The position numbers and the translations under genes were made by a program. 64,000 nucleotides of DNA from the NCBI GenBank assembly GCA_017450435.1, contig JAFSTO010000060.1, forward strand, positions 1-64,000. Direction: 5' to 3'. The notes beneath the pieces are model-generated. The model was not told the origin of the DNA. It searched no databases and saw nothing but the letters and a program-made list of their open reading frames with translations. Below, piece by piece: positions 19,901-26,860 of this stretch. This stretch comes from Paludibacteraceae bacterium (lineage in GTDB: Bacteria; Bacteroidota; Bacteroidia; Bacteroidales; Paludibacteraceae). Positions within the stretch are counted from its first letter, which is position 1. Each line of letters begins with the position of its first letter.

Positions 19901-21688
19901 CGCTCTTGGCAGGTGGATGGAACACTAAACTTCGAAACACTGTACAACAAGTCGAAGTACCTCAAGCAGGTTGACCAGAGGTTTAAGAATATGGGCCGTA
20001 ACAAGCGTCCGTTCAAGGCAAAAACCTACACTCAGACTGTGAAGACAGAGGCCGGAGTGCCGGTTGAGATAACACACCGCATGTCATCTGAGACACTGGA
20101 TGTGACCGCTACCGACGCTGACGGTAACCCCGTGAAAGTAAACTTCAAAACAGCGGGCAACACTAAAATCACGATTACAACCAAACAGGCGTATGACAAC
20201 CTCACTATCAAGGTAGTGACCCGTGACCCCAATGAACGGACTCCGCTGCAGACGCTCGGAGATGTCGGTATCAAGTTCCTCACCATGATACGCCGTTTGC
20301 AGGTGACCTATCGTGAGACAGCCTCACTCACCGTACCGGGCTTCTATCCGGAAGCAGGATTTATGGGACAGCGCTCTGTAGGTGGTGCTTCGGCTCCGGG
20401 ATTTGATTTCGGTTTTGGCTTTTTCCCTTCTAACTTCATGGACAAAGCCAAGCAGCGTGGTTGGCTTTCAACCGACACTACTGTCGTGCAACCTGCTACT
20501 CAAGCCAACACTTCTGACTTCGATGTCAAACTCACTCTTGAACCGTTCCCCGGATTTAAGATTCAACTCAATGGCAAGAGATACAAAGCCGGCTCAACAT
20601 CTATCAACTACACCTACGACTATATGCAGGAGACCTTCACCGGCTCGTATAACATCACACAGGTGGCTATCGGAACTGCCTTTAAGCGTATAGGGAATGT
20701 TGAGGATAACTTCGCATCCGAGGTCTTTGACAAGTTCCTGGCTAATCGTGACGTCATGCAGCAACGCTTGCAGGACGCTTATTCTTCTATGAATTATCCG
20801 GACAAAGGCTTTATCAGCGGCACAGGCGCTGCTAACAGCCGGTATAATCCCGCTAACGGGCGCGTGGCTCGCACATCATCTGATGTTCTTGTCCCCGCTT
20901 TCTTGTCTGCTTATACAGGAAAGGATGTCAATCGCATATCTTTCAACCCGTTCCTTTCAATACTGAAGATCCTGCCTAACTGGTCGATTACTTATGACGG
21001 ATTGGGTAAACTGCCGTGGATGAGAGACCATTTCCGCTCCGTTACGCTCACTCACGCCTATACCTGTAAGTATAGTATAGGTTCCTACTCCAGCTATTCC
21101 ACTTGGGTGCCGGCAGATGGCGTAGGCGACAAGTCTATGGGATTCGTTCGAGATGTTGAATCGTTTGCTCCGGTACCGTCAGGAGCCTACGACATATCAT
21201 CCGTAACACTCTCTGAGCAGTTCTCGCCACTCATCGGACTTAACCTCGCTATGAAGAACTCAATGACTGCGAAGATTGAGTACCGCAAGCAGAGAAACCT
21301 TGCACTGAATGTTACATCTGTACAACTCACCGAAGGACACACTAACGAGCTCGTTATCGGCTGGGGATACACTATCAAGGACCTCAATATCTTCTACAAA
21401 CTAAAAGACGGACAGCAAAAGAAAGTATCAAACGACCTTAAACTCTCTATTGATGTCTCTTACAAAGATGTGAAGACACTGCTTCGAAAGATTGAGGAGA
21501 ATATAACACAGGCATCGTCCGGAAACAAGGTGCTTGGAATAAAGTTTGCTGCCGACTACGTTCTGTCCTCGAAAATCAATCTGAGGCTCTATTACGACCA
21601 CCAGGGCACTACCCCGCTTGTCTCCACCTCGTATCCCGTTTCTTCTGACAATGTGGGTATGAGTATCAAGCTGATGCTGACACGATGA
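13997..21688 (+). CDS. sprA: T9SS outer-membrane translocon SprA (Sov)
   Basis: A 2563-aa protein, the usual giant size for SprA/Sov. The GTG at 13997 gives a clean signal peptide (FCFVGALFLLWSSVLDVYG, cleavage near residue 30), then an Arg-rich start of the mature chain and a low-complexity T/A/D-rich segment (about residues 45-100). The remainder shows the amphipathic, aromatic-rich strand pattern of a very large beta-barrel, including the SprA N-terminal-type region (GPADKVFGPGGVQLKLQGSA; about residue 220). In Flavobacterium and Porphyromonas this protein forms the 36-strand pore of type IX secretion. It is cotranscribed between ruvA and aroC. No other T9SS genes are in the window. Confidence 0.96.
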   Translation: MTKFLFSKYKIFCFVGALFLLWSSVLDVYGQERRRRSLFDLAPSGQSDVVRTPAKADKPDTPAETKNTNTTETSDNVAPARTRVRAGAGDNTPDATATADAATDNEEPRDSALMAPLSVKQYEVADYEELTTPTSSLDLKDPENITSEAEYDAATGYYIIHTKIGDVDIATPYLMNADEYRGWSEQQAMRQYWQQKIGEVEHDNERKFDITDMKFNIGPADKVFGPGGVQLKLQGSAELQFGFKHQHIDNPALTQRARNNNVFDFDEKIQASVNASVGDKLKFNLNYNTESSFDFDRQNLKLAYKGQEDDIIQSLEAGNVSMPLNSNLIIGPQALFGVKADLKFGKLRVQALLSQQNSESRSVSSKGGAQTTSFEITADSYDENRHFFLSYFFRDNYERAMQSLPYVASGVTINKIEVWVTNKRGNYEQARNILAFVDLGEQKAEHVLNESWNTFGNPAPSNRANSLYTTLTSNPAVRDLQQSGPLLQGMGVQTGEEYEKIESARLLSPSEYTLNSALGYISLRAALNQDEVLAVAYEYTYAGNVYQVGEFSTDGSDNLRAPNALILKMLKSSGNAPQPFDSSRSNDRYGTWDLMMKNVYSLGTSQMQQDNFELYIMYRNDSVGTTLQYLPEGLVKGKQLLRVLDLDRLDKKNNASPDGRFDYIEGYTAISSTGRIIFPVLEPFGSALRAAIGDDAIADKYVFQELYDSTLVSAAEMSERNKFTLQGKYKGTAGGQIQLGAMNVPRGSVVVTAGGATLVENVDYTVDYTMGTVTILNQAILDAGTNVDVKLENQSTFSMQRKSLMGAHVEYEFSKDLTIGGTLMHMMERPLTTKVNTGSEPLNNTIWGVNGSWKTEFMWLTNALDRIPWITATQPSSFQINAEFAHLIPGHTRDVGKIGTAYIDDFEATKTNIDIHYPSYWRLASTPAAFAEAAQSNNIEYGKNRALLSWYAVDPIFGNPQSNTPMHIRNDLDALSDHRTRIVYEQEIYPNKDVLANEDTRLSVLNLSYYPQERGPYNIVADEIGTDGKLTNPASRWGGIMRKIDNTDFERANIEYIEFWLMDPGLTNKDPNWQGGDLYINLGDISEDILRDGKKSFEHGLPVSADDQTNVTENTVWGRVPKTTSTVVAFSNESGARVNQDVGFNGLSDEQEMAFEYNGTHPYADYVEALRGKVSASVLSQWQADPFSPLNDPAGDNYHYYRGSDYDQQETPILQRYKYYNGSQGNSPETGAAGESYGTASSLQPDIEDVNADNTLNEYEKYYSYHISIRPGQFNVGQQYITEKLETKVTLKNGQTDVVTWYQFKIPVRQYDEKVGTIRNFKSIRFARIYLTGFNEESHLRFASFDLVRGEWRQCTKDLYPIEYPPVSTGAIDVQAINIEENANRSPINYVLPPGITRQTDPGQAQLIAQNEQAMILRVTNLSPRDARAVYKTTAYDVRQYKKLQMFVHAEMLEALDDELKDGELSCFIRMGSDMTQNYYEYEIPLVLTPAGIYNNDNDYDRLRVWPVDNYFDFPFSVFTDAKVARNKAKRQGTSGVANTIPYTVYDDDNGKPQNRITVMGNPTLEDIENIMIGVRNNSGRVVSGEVWVNELRMSEFNEQGGVAAMANAALAISDIAQLNVAGRLETAGYGSIESNVLDRNLDNKYQISVSAALEGGRLFPEKAKIQMPLYVSYSNETLSPDFDPLNTDLKLSQTLETYDSKRERDSIKAMSNTVMESTNFAVSGLKVNIHSKKRNMFYDPANFSISASYSKQNERSPEMEKNMTTEQKGNFSYSYNFNPKPWEPFKDMKSLQKPALKFIREFNIYYLPQSWAFTTDMRRTFNHMKMRDFSGGDAVTDLTFSKDFMWNRNVDFKYDLTKNMKFSFQSAMNATIDEGYYTPEIIRDYAFTNDYYEAWKDTIQRSLAHWGSPYTYQQVFTASWNVPFNRFQSLDWITANASYNGNYNWNATVTSTRSDDNHKLGNVVTSMRSWQVDGTLNFETLYNKSKYLKQVDQRFKNMGRNKRPFKAKTYTQTVKTEAGVPVEITHRMSSETLDVTATDADGNPVKVNFKTAGNTKITITTKQAYDNLTIKVVTRDPNERTPLQTLGDVGIKFLTMIRRLQVTYRETASLTVPGFYPEAGFMGQRSVGGASAPGFDFGFGFFPSNFMDKAKQRGWLSTDTTVVQPATQANTSDFDVKLTLEPFPGFKIQLNGKRYKAGSTSINYTYDYMQETFTGSYNITQVAIGTAFKRIGNVEDNFASEVFDKFLANRDVMQQRLQDAYSSMNYPDKGFISGTGAANSRYNPANGRVARTSSDVLVPAFLSAYTGKDVNRISFNPFLSILKILPNWSITYDGLGKLPWMRDHFRSVTLTHAYTCKYSIGSYSSYSTWVPADGVGDKSMGFVRDVESFAPVPSGAYDISSVTLSEQFSPLIGLNLAMKNSMTAKIEYRKQRNLALNVTSVQLTEGHTNELVIGWGYTIKDLNIFYKLKDGQQKKVSNDLKLSIDVSYKDVKTLLRKIEENITQASSGNKVLGIKFAADYVLSSKINLRLYYDHQGTTPLVSTSYPVSSDNVGMSIKLMLTR

Positions 21689-22689
21689 ATACTTTTGGTT
21701 ACATATTACGCTTCACCTCTTTTGGTGAGAGTCATGGTCCTGCTATCGGCGGAGTGATTGATGGGTACCCCGCGGGAGTGGTTATCGACACTGATGCTAT
21801 CAATAGCGCCTTAGCACGCCGGCGTAGAGCGGAGGCCGAACTGCAGGACGGCACGCGCATCACTCTACCTAACGGCTCACAAAGAGCTGTGGCGGAAAAA
21901 GACGAAGTGGAGTGGCTGAGCGGAATTTTAAACATAACCGACAAAACCGGTTCAACAGCTACTCCCCGACTCACGACAATTGGTACACCTATCGCTTTCC
22001 TTATCAGAAACAAGGAGGCACGACCCGAAGACTACGACGATTTGAAGGACGTTTTCCGTGCAGGACATGCCGACTGTACTTATCAGGCAAAATACGGCAT
22101 CCGTGACTGGCGCGGAGGAGGAAGAGCATCGGCAAGAGAGACTGCTGCACGTGTGGTTGCCGGAGAGATGGCTCGGCAACTGCTTATTACACATGGTGTC
22201 ACTATTCATGCACGACTCACTGAGGTCAATGGAACTGAGGACGTTGGGCGCTTTGCTGAGGAAATTCAACGAGCAGCCGAAATCGGGGACTCGGTGGGCG
22301 GCATCATCTCATGTCGGGTTACAGGACTGCCTGTCGGGCTTGGCGAACCTATTTTTGGAAAGATGCAGAGCCGCCTTGCTGCGGCGATAATGTCTATACC
22401 GGCATGTAAGGGGTTCGAATACGGAACGGGCTTTGCTGCTACTCGGATGTACGGCTCAGAGAGTAATAAGGTGAGTGGGGGATTATTAGGCGGCATAACT
22501 GATGGTACTGATCTTTTCTTCCGTTGTGCTTTCAAACCGACTCCGTCTATCAGTCGTACCGTCAAAGGACGACATGACGCCTGCGTCGCTGCCAGAGCGG
22601 CTGTTATAGTTGAGGCAATGACTGCACTTACAATAGCCGACGCCCAACTTCAAGTGACAAAGTACCCACATTGTTTCGCACAAGGGTAG
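21685..22689 (+). CDS. aroC: Chorismate synthase
   Basis: A 334-aa protein converting EPSP to chorismate with reduced FMN. Family signatures are present: FGESHGPAIGGVIDGYPAG near the start, RGGGRASARETAARVVAGE at about residues 141-159 and the C-terminal DACVAARAAVIVEAMTAL. The ATG overlaps the sprA stop codon. The last dozen residues (QVTKYPHCFAQG) are encoded by the left part of a dispersed palindromic repeat (22651-22713), which also provides the stop codon, so the native C-terminus has been replaced or trimmed. Confidence 0.95.
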   Translation: MNTFGYILRFTSFGESHGPAIGGVIDGYPAGVVIDTDAINSALARRRRAEAELQDGTRITLPNGSQRAVAEKDEVEWLSGILNITDKTGSTATPRLTTIGTPIAFLIRNKEARPEDYDDLKDVFRAGHADCTYQAKYGIRDWRGGGRASARETAARVVAGEMARQLLITHGVTIHARLTEVNGTEDVGRFAEEIQRAAEIGDSVGGIISCRVTGLPVGLGEPIFGKMQSRLAAAIMSIPACKGFEYGTGFAATRMYGSESNKVSGGLLGGITDGTDLFFRCAFKPTPSISRTVKGRHDACVAARAAVIVEAMTALTIADAQLQVTKYPHCFAQG

Positions 22690-22713
22690 AGACGGTATTT
22701 TTTTACCGTCTCT
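22651..22713 (+). repeat. Dispersed palindromic element, copy 3, overlapping the aroC 3' end
   Basis: CAAGTGACAAAGTACCC, then CATTGTTTCGCACAAGGGT, then hairpin AGAGACGGTA (22688-22697) / TACCGTCTCT (22704-22713) around six T. The TAG stop of aroC (22687-22689) is made by the GTAGAGACGG word of the element. The T-rich loop and 10-bp stem could also act in termination. Confidence 0.8.
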
Positions 22714-22814
22714 CAAAGTATAACGACAATGTACGAATTTTTCGCCGTCTCTCATCTATTCCTCTATTCCTCTAATCCTCTTTACTTTAAGCTCTCCACC
22801 TCTGACTCTTGTTT

Positions 22815-24587
22815 ATGCAAACTGTACAAATACAACTCTCGCCTCGCGAATCCGTTAATGATGCGTCAATACGTGCAGCCGCGGCAGCAGCACTCGGTCT
22901 TCCCGTAAATGAACTCCGTTTTTTTCGCATAAAGAAACGCTCCGTTGATGCGAGACAGCGAAATATAAAGGTGCTTCTGACGCTGGACGTACTCACCTCA
23001 CCATTAAACGAAGCCTCGCCATTAAGCGAAACGCTCAAACCTCTGCTATTGCAAGATGTACATCATGCTTCAAGACAGGTTATAATTATCGGAGCAGGAC
23101 CGGCAGGACTCTTCGCCGCACTCACACTCATCGAACATGGTATAAAGCCGATTGTCTTGGAGCGAGGGAAAGACGTTAGTGCTCGAAAGAGAGACATCGC
23201 TGCGCTCAATAAGAACGAGGGACTGAACGACGACAGCAACTATTGTTTCGGCGAGGGCGGAGCCGGCACATTCTCTGATGGCAAGCTCTTCTCACGCTCG
23301 AAGAAACGCGGTGATATGCAGCGTGTGCTCCAAATATTTCATATCTTCGGGGCCGACGATAATGTCCTTTATGAGACACACGCACATATCGGAAGCGACA
23401 AACTGCCGGCAATCATTCGCCGCATGCGTGAGACTATTATTGAGAAGGGGGGCGAAATACATTTCGGTGAACAGGTTGTGGGTATCACTTATCAGTCGGA
23501 ATCAGTACCCAACCTCTCCGAACTAAGCGTCAGCACCGCAGCCGGCCATTCTTATCAAGGAGAGGCAGCTATCGTTGCTATCGGTCACTCGGCACACGAC
23601 ACCTATCGTATGCTCGCCGATGCAGGACTGGCACTGGAACCGAAAGGCTTTGCTCTTGGCGTTCGTGTCGAACACTCGCAATCGCTCATCAACCGGCTCA
23701 TGTACCACCTCCAACTCCCCTCTTTGCCAACTGCCACCCACGGTATCGCATACCATATCTCAAACACTACGGCGTCACACAGGCAAACCGCAGACAAGAA
23801 CAACAATTGCCAATCAACATTAGTCAACTACCTTGGCAACGCTTCTTATTCGCTACTCACACATGTAACGGGAAGAAGTGTCTATTCGTTCTGTATGTGT
23901 CCGGGAGGACATATAGTGCCGGCAGGAAGCACCAAACACAGCTGTGTCGTTAACGGTATGTCTGCGTCACACCGCAATTCCCCGTTCGCTAACTCAGGCA
24001 TCGTCGTTGAGGTCAGGCCGGAAGACGTCCTATCAGCCCACGATTCGCCACATGCCCGCCGCGTCAGCGACGAGAATCCCTCTCAAAACCCGATACTCTA
24101 TACTCAAGCTACTTCCGACGCGCTTCGATTCCTGTCATGGGCTGAACATGTCGAGCAACTCGCTTGGATACACGGGGCTAAAGCTGCAGGACAACCTGAT
24201 AGCGCTATCGCTCCGGCACAACGACTCACCGACTTTGTCGCAGGACGGCAATCAACCTCACTGCCGTCTGTCTCTTACTTGCCGGGATGTGTTCCGTCCC
24301 GACTCGACTGCTGGCTACCGCAGATGATTGCCGCAAGACTCAGACAAGCATTCCTTGACTTCGACCGCAAGTACCCGGGATTCCTTACTAACGATGCCGT
24401 CATTCTCGGCGTTGAGAGCCGTTCTTCATCCCCCGTCAGAATATGCCGCGACAAGGAGACAAACAAGGCGTTCGACCAACACGGCAATCTCACCAATATC
24501 TACCCCGCAGGAGAAGGGGCAGGATACGCCGGAGGCATAACCTCATCCGCTCTCGACGGCATCAACACCGCACTGCAGATAATATAA
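22815..24587 (+). CDS. FAD-dependent oxidoreductase of the COG2509 type
   Basis: A 590-aa uncharacterised flavoprotein dehydrogenase. After an N-terminal region of about 90 residues there is a Rossmann FAD site (VIIIGAGPAGLFAALTLIE), the family motif CFGEGGAGTFSDGKLFSRSK and a C-terminal FAD-closing motif (YPAGEGAGYAGGITSSALDG). These proteins are widespread in Bacteroidetes and Firmicutes and their substrate is unknown. The ATG at 22815 is preferred over the TTG at 22809. It follows a CT-rich spacer after the palindromic element. Confidence 0.85.
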   Translation: MQTVQIQLSPRESVNDASIRAAAAAALGLPVNELRFFRIKKRSVDARQRNIKVLLTLDVLTSPLNEASPLSETLKPLLLQDVHHASRQVIIIGAGPAGLFAALTLIEHGIKPIVLERGKDVSARKRDIAALNKNEGLNDDSNYCFGEGGAGTFSDGKLFSRSKKRGDMQRVLQIFHIFGADDNVLYETHAHIGSDKLPAIIRRMRETIIEKGGEIHFGEQVVGITYQSESVPNLSELSVSTAAGHSYQGEAAIVAIGHSAHDTYRMLADAGLALEPKGFALGVRVEHSQSLINRLMYHLQLPSLPTATHGIAYHISNTTASHRQTADKNNNCQSTLVNYLGNASYSLLTHVTGRSVYSFCMCPGGHIVPAGSTKHSCVVNGMSASHRNSPFANSGIVVEVRPEDVLSAHDSPHARRVSDENPSQNPILYTQATSDALRFLSWAEHVEQLAWIHGAKAAGQPDSAIAPAQRLTDFVAGRQSTSLPSVSYLPGCVPSRLDCWLPQMIAARLRQAFLDFDRKYPGFLTNDAVILGVESRSSSPVRICRDKETNKAFDQHGNLTNIYPAGEGAGYAGGITSSALDGINTALQII

Positions 24588-24599
24588 TAAATTGCTGTA

Positions 24600-24776
24600 T
24601 CAAAATTTCACACCTACTCCTGCACGGAAGAATTCAAGATTGCTTGAGATATTTGTCTCCGCCATTCCGTACACCCGATTTCCACCCACGTTAACACCGA
24701 TGGCAGTCAGGCTGATATTAAACCGTCCGTATATTGCGTTTTTGCTATTGTAATATGTATTGTAATACAACCGGAT
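24600..24776 (-). pseudogene. Relic of an outer-membrane beta-barrel protein C-terminus
   Basis: On the minus strand an open stretch of 58 codons without a usable start ends in a stop at 24600-24602. It reads ...NAIYGRFNISLTAIGV, NVGGNRVYGMAETN, then LEFFRAGVGVKF, with alternating polar/hydrophobic residues and a terminal phenylalanine typical of outer-membrane barrels. An in-frame stop lies at 24777-24779, and another frame upstream reads FDGFAMNPVV, consistent with a frameshift. The promoter of the acyl-CoA synthetase gene (24829-24860) sits just beyond the relic. No parental copy is in the window. Confidence 0.5.
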
Positions 24777-24828
24777 TCATAGCAAAGCCGTCGAACACGC
24801 AATGAAAATGCATATAAGTGAGAAAAAG

Positions 24829-24860
24829 TTTGCAAGACTCGGAAAAAAACAGTAATTTTG
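24829..24860 (+). promoter_or_regulatory. Bacteroidetes-type promoter for the acyl-CoA synthetase
   Basis: TTTG 24829-24832, 20 nt, TAATTTTG 24853-24860. It gives a long leader of about 130 nt before the ATG at 24996. Confidence 0.75.
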
Positions 24861-24867
24861 TATTTTA

Positions 24868-24906
24868 AAAACTTATAATAGACGTCTTAAAACTTATAAC
24901 AGACGT
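24868..24906 (+). repeat. 18-bp direct repeat in the acyl-CoA synthetase leader
   Basis: AAAACTTATAATAGACGT (24868-24885) and AAAACTTATAACAGACGT (24889-24906), one mismatch, 21-bp spacing, starting right at the predicted transcription start. They could be operator half-sites or the product of a small duplication. Confidence 0.5.
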
Positions 24907-24995
24907 TGTTTAGCTAATAACAAATACACTAACCGCCTGCGGAGGGGGTTGCTCTTTGGGGTAATGCGTTCCGTCGGCATTAAAACATCAAACTT

Positions 24996-26711
24996 ATGGT
25001 AAACAAGAATTTTGTGCGTATGTTTGAGGACTCGTTCCGCATGAACTGGGAGCTTGAGGCTTTCACGGACTATGAGACCAAATATACGCTGACCTATGCA
25101 CAAGTGGCAGAGCAAGTGGAGAAACTGCACATCATCTTTCGCGAGTGCGGCATCGAGAAAAACGACAAAGTGGCTCTTATCGGCAGAAACAGCACTCATT
25201 GGGCAGTATCCTACATAGCCGCTATCACTTACGGAGCAGTCATCGTTCCTATTCTACAAGACTTCCACGCCAACGATGTACATCATATTCTCAAGCACAG
25301 CGACAGCAAGTTGCTCTTCGCCGCTGATTATATCTGGGATCATCTTGACGAGAACGAGCTTGGAAACGTCAGAGCCGTCTTCTCTCTTACAAAGTTCAAA
25401 CCCCTTACCGTTATCAACGCAGCGCTACCCGTCATTGACGAGAACACCGGTGCCAAGATGGAACTTACTATTGAGCAACTGACGCCGGAAGCCGTGCAAG
25501 AACGTTTTGACCGTAAGTTTAAGAATAATTTTCATCCTGACTGCGTACGCTACGACTACAAGGACAATGAGGAGATAGCCTCAATCAACTACACATCCGG
25601 CACCACCGGGTTCTCCAAAGGCGTGATGACAACCGGACGTGCACTCGCTTCCAACGCCGAGTTCGGACACCGCGTACGTTCTGACAAGTACGGAAAGCTG
25701 CTCTTCAAAGGTGACAGGATGGTCACTTTCCTGCCTTTGGCTCACGCTTACGGCTGCGCATTCGACTTCCTCGGCAACAGCACATGCGGAGGACACACCT
25801 ATTTCATTACACGTATCCCCACACCAAAGGTTCTTCTCGCTGCTTTCGCAGAAGTCAAACCTACGCTTATCCTCTCTGTTCCGCTTATTATAGAGAAGAT
25901 TTACCGCAAGCAGATTCAACCGATGATTGCCAAACCACCTGTCAGCTGGGTTCTGCAAGTACCGCTGCTCAACGATGCCGTTCTTGCACAGATACGTCAG
26001 AAACTTGTCAATGTCTTCGGCGGAGAGTTCGAAGAGGTCATCATCGGTGGTGCTGCAATGAACGTTGAGGTCGAGAGTTTTTTCCGAAAGATACACTTCC
26101 CCTTCACTATAGGATACGGCATGACCGAAACAGCACCGCTCATTTCCTACCGGCACTGGAGCGAGTTCAAACCGCAAAGCTGCGGACAGATACTCGACAA
26201 CATGGAGGTGCGTATCACCGACAAGAACGGTGAAGGAGTAGGGGAGATAGAAGTCAGAGGAGACAACGTCATGCTTGGATATTATAAGAACGAGGAGGCA
26301 ACGAAAGCCACCTTCACCGACGACGGATGGCTCAGAACGGGAGACCTCGGATATGTGGACAACGACGGCGATATCTTCATCAAAGGACGTAGCAAGACTA
26401 TGCTACTCGGACCTAACGGGCAGAATATCTACCCCGAAGAAATAGAGGACAAGGTTAACAATATGCCTTTCGTGTTGGAGAGTCTGGCTATACAACGTGA
26501 CGGAGCTATCATCTCACTCGTATTCCCTGACCGTGACGCACTTGATGCTGCCGGAGTGAAGGCGGAAGACATACCTGCGGAGATGGAGAAGATGCGCAAG
26601 GAAGTGAATAAGCAACTTGCTTCTTACGAGCAGATTGCACAGGTGGAAATCAGACCAGAAGAGTTCGAGAAGACGCCGAAGAACAGTATCAAGAGATACC
26701 TCTATAAATGA
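24996..26711 (+). CDS. AMP-dependent (long-chain) acyl-CoA synthetase
   Basis: A 571-aa ANL-superfamily enzyme. It has the P-loop-like motif YTSGTTGFSKGVM at about residue 195, YGMTETAPLI at about 378, the hinge/aspartate region GWLRTGDLGYVDNDGDIFIKG at about 445 and the C-terminal catalytic lysine context (KNSIKRYLYK). It activates a fatty acid to acyl-CoA via acyl-AMP. The closest type appears to be FadD/Fcs-like long-chain synthetases of Bacteroidetes; chain length cannot be read from sequence. A dispersed palindromic element follows its stop codon. Confidence 0.9.
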   Translation: MVNKNFVRMFEDSFRMNWELEAFTDYETKYTLTYAQVAEQVEKLHIIFRECGIEKNDKVALIGRNSTHWAVSYIAAITYGAVIVPILQDFHANDVHHILKHSDSKLLFAADYIWDHLDENELGNVRAVFSLTKFKPLTVINAALPVIDENTGAKMELTIEQLTPEAVQERFDRKFKNNFHPDCVRYDYKDNEEIASINYTSGTTGFSKGVMTTGRALASNAEFGHRVRSDKYGKLLFKGDRMVTFLPLAHAYGCAFDFLGNSTCGGHTYFITRIPTPKVLLAAFAEVKPTLILSVPLIIEKIYRKQIQPMIAKPPVSWVLQVPLLNDAVLAQIRQKLVNVFGGEFEEVIIGGAAMNVEVESFFRKIHFPFTIGYGMTETAPLISYRHWSEFKPQSCGQILDNMEVRITDKNGEGVGEIEVRGDNVMLGYYKNEEATKATFTDDGWLRTGDLGYVDNDGDIFIKGRSKTMLLGPNGQNIYPEEIEDKVNNMPFVLESLAIQRDGAIISLVFPDRDALDAAGVKAEDIPAEMEKMRKEVNKQLASYEQIAQVEIRPEEFEKTPKNSIKRYLYK

Positions 26712-26775
26712 CCAAGTACCAGGTCTCCGCACCTTGTTTAGCCAAAGTGTAGAGACTGTCTTGTTTACCGTCTCT
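26708..26775 (+). repeat. Dispersed palindromic element, copy 4
   Basis: TGACCAAGTACC overlaps the stop codon, then ACCTTGTTTAGCCAAAGTGT (26731-26750), then a 9-bp hairpin AGAGACTGT (26751-26759) / ACCGTCTCT (26767-26775) with one mismatch. Order of parts is the same as in the copy at 22651-22713. Confidence 0.75.
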
Positions 26776-26860
26776 CTCAAGGACAACACCTACTCGTCAC
26801 TTGCCCCTTTTTACCTGATTGTCGCGTTAGCGGCGAGTCTTCTCTAAACTCTAAACCCTT

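Noticed and set aside
24861..24995. Known riboswitch in the acyl-CoA synthetase leader
   Set aside because: I could not match the sequence to any riboswitch consensus; only a direct repeat and a G-rich part are evident.
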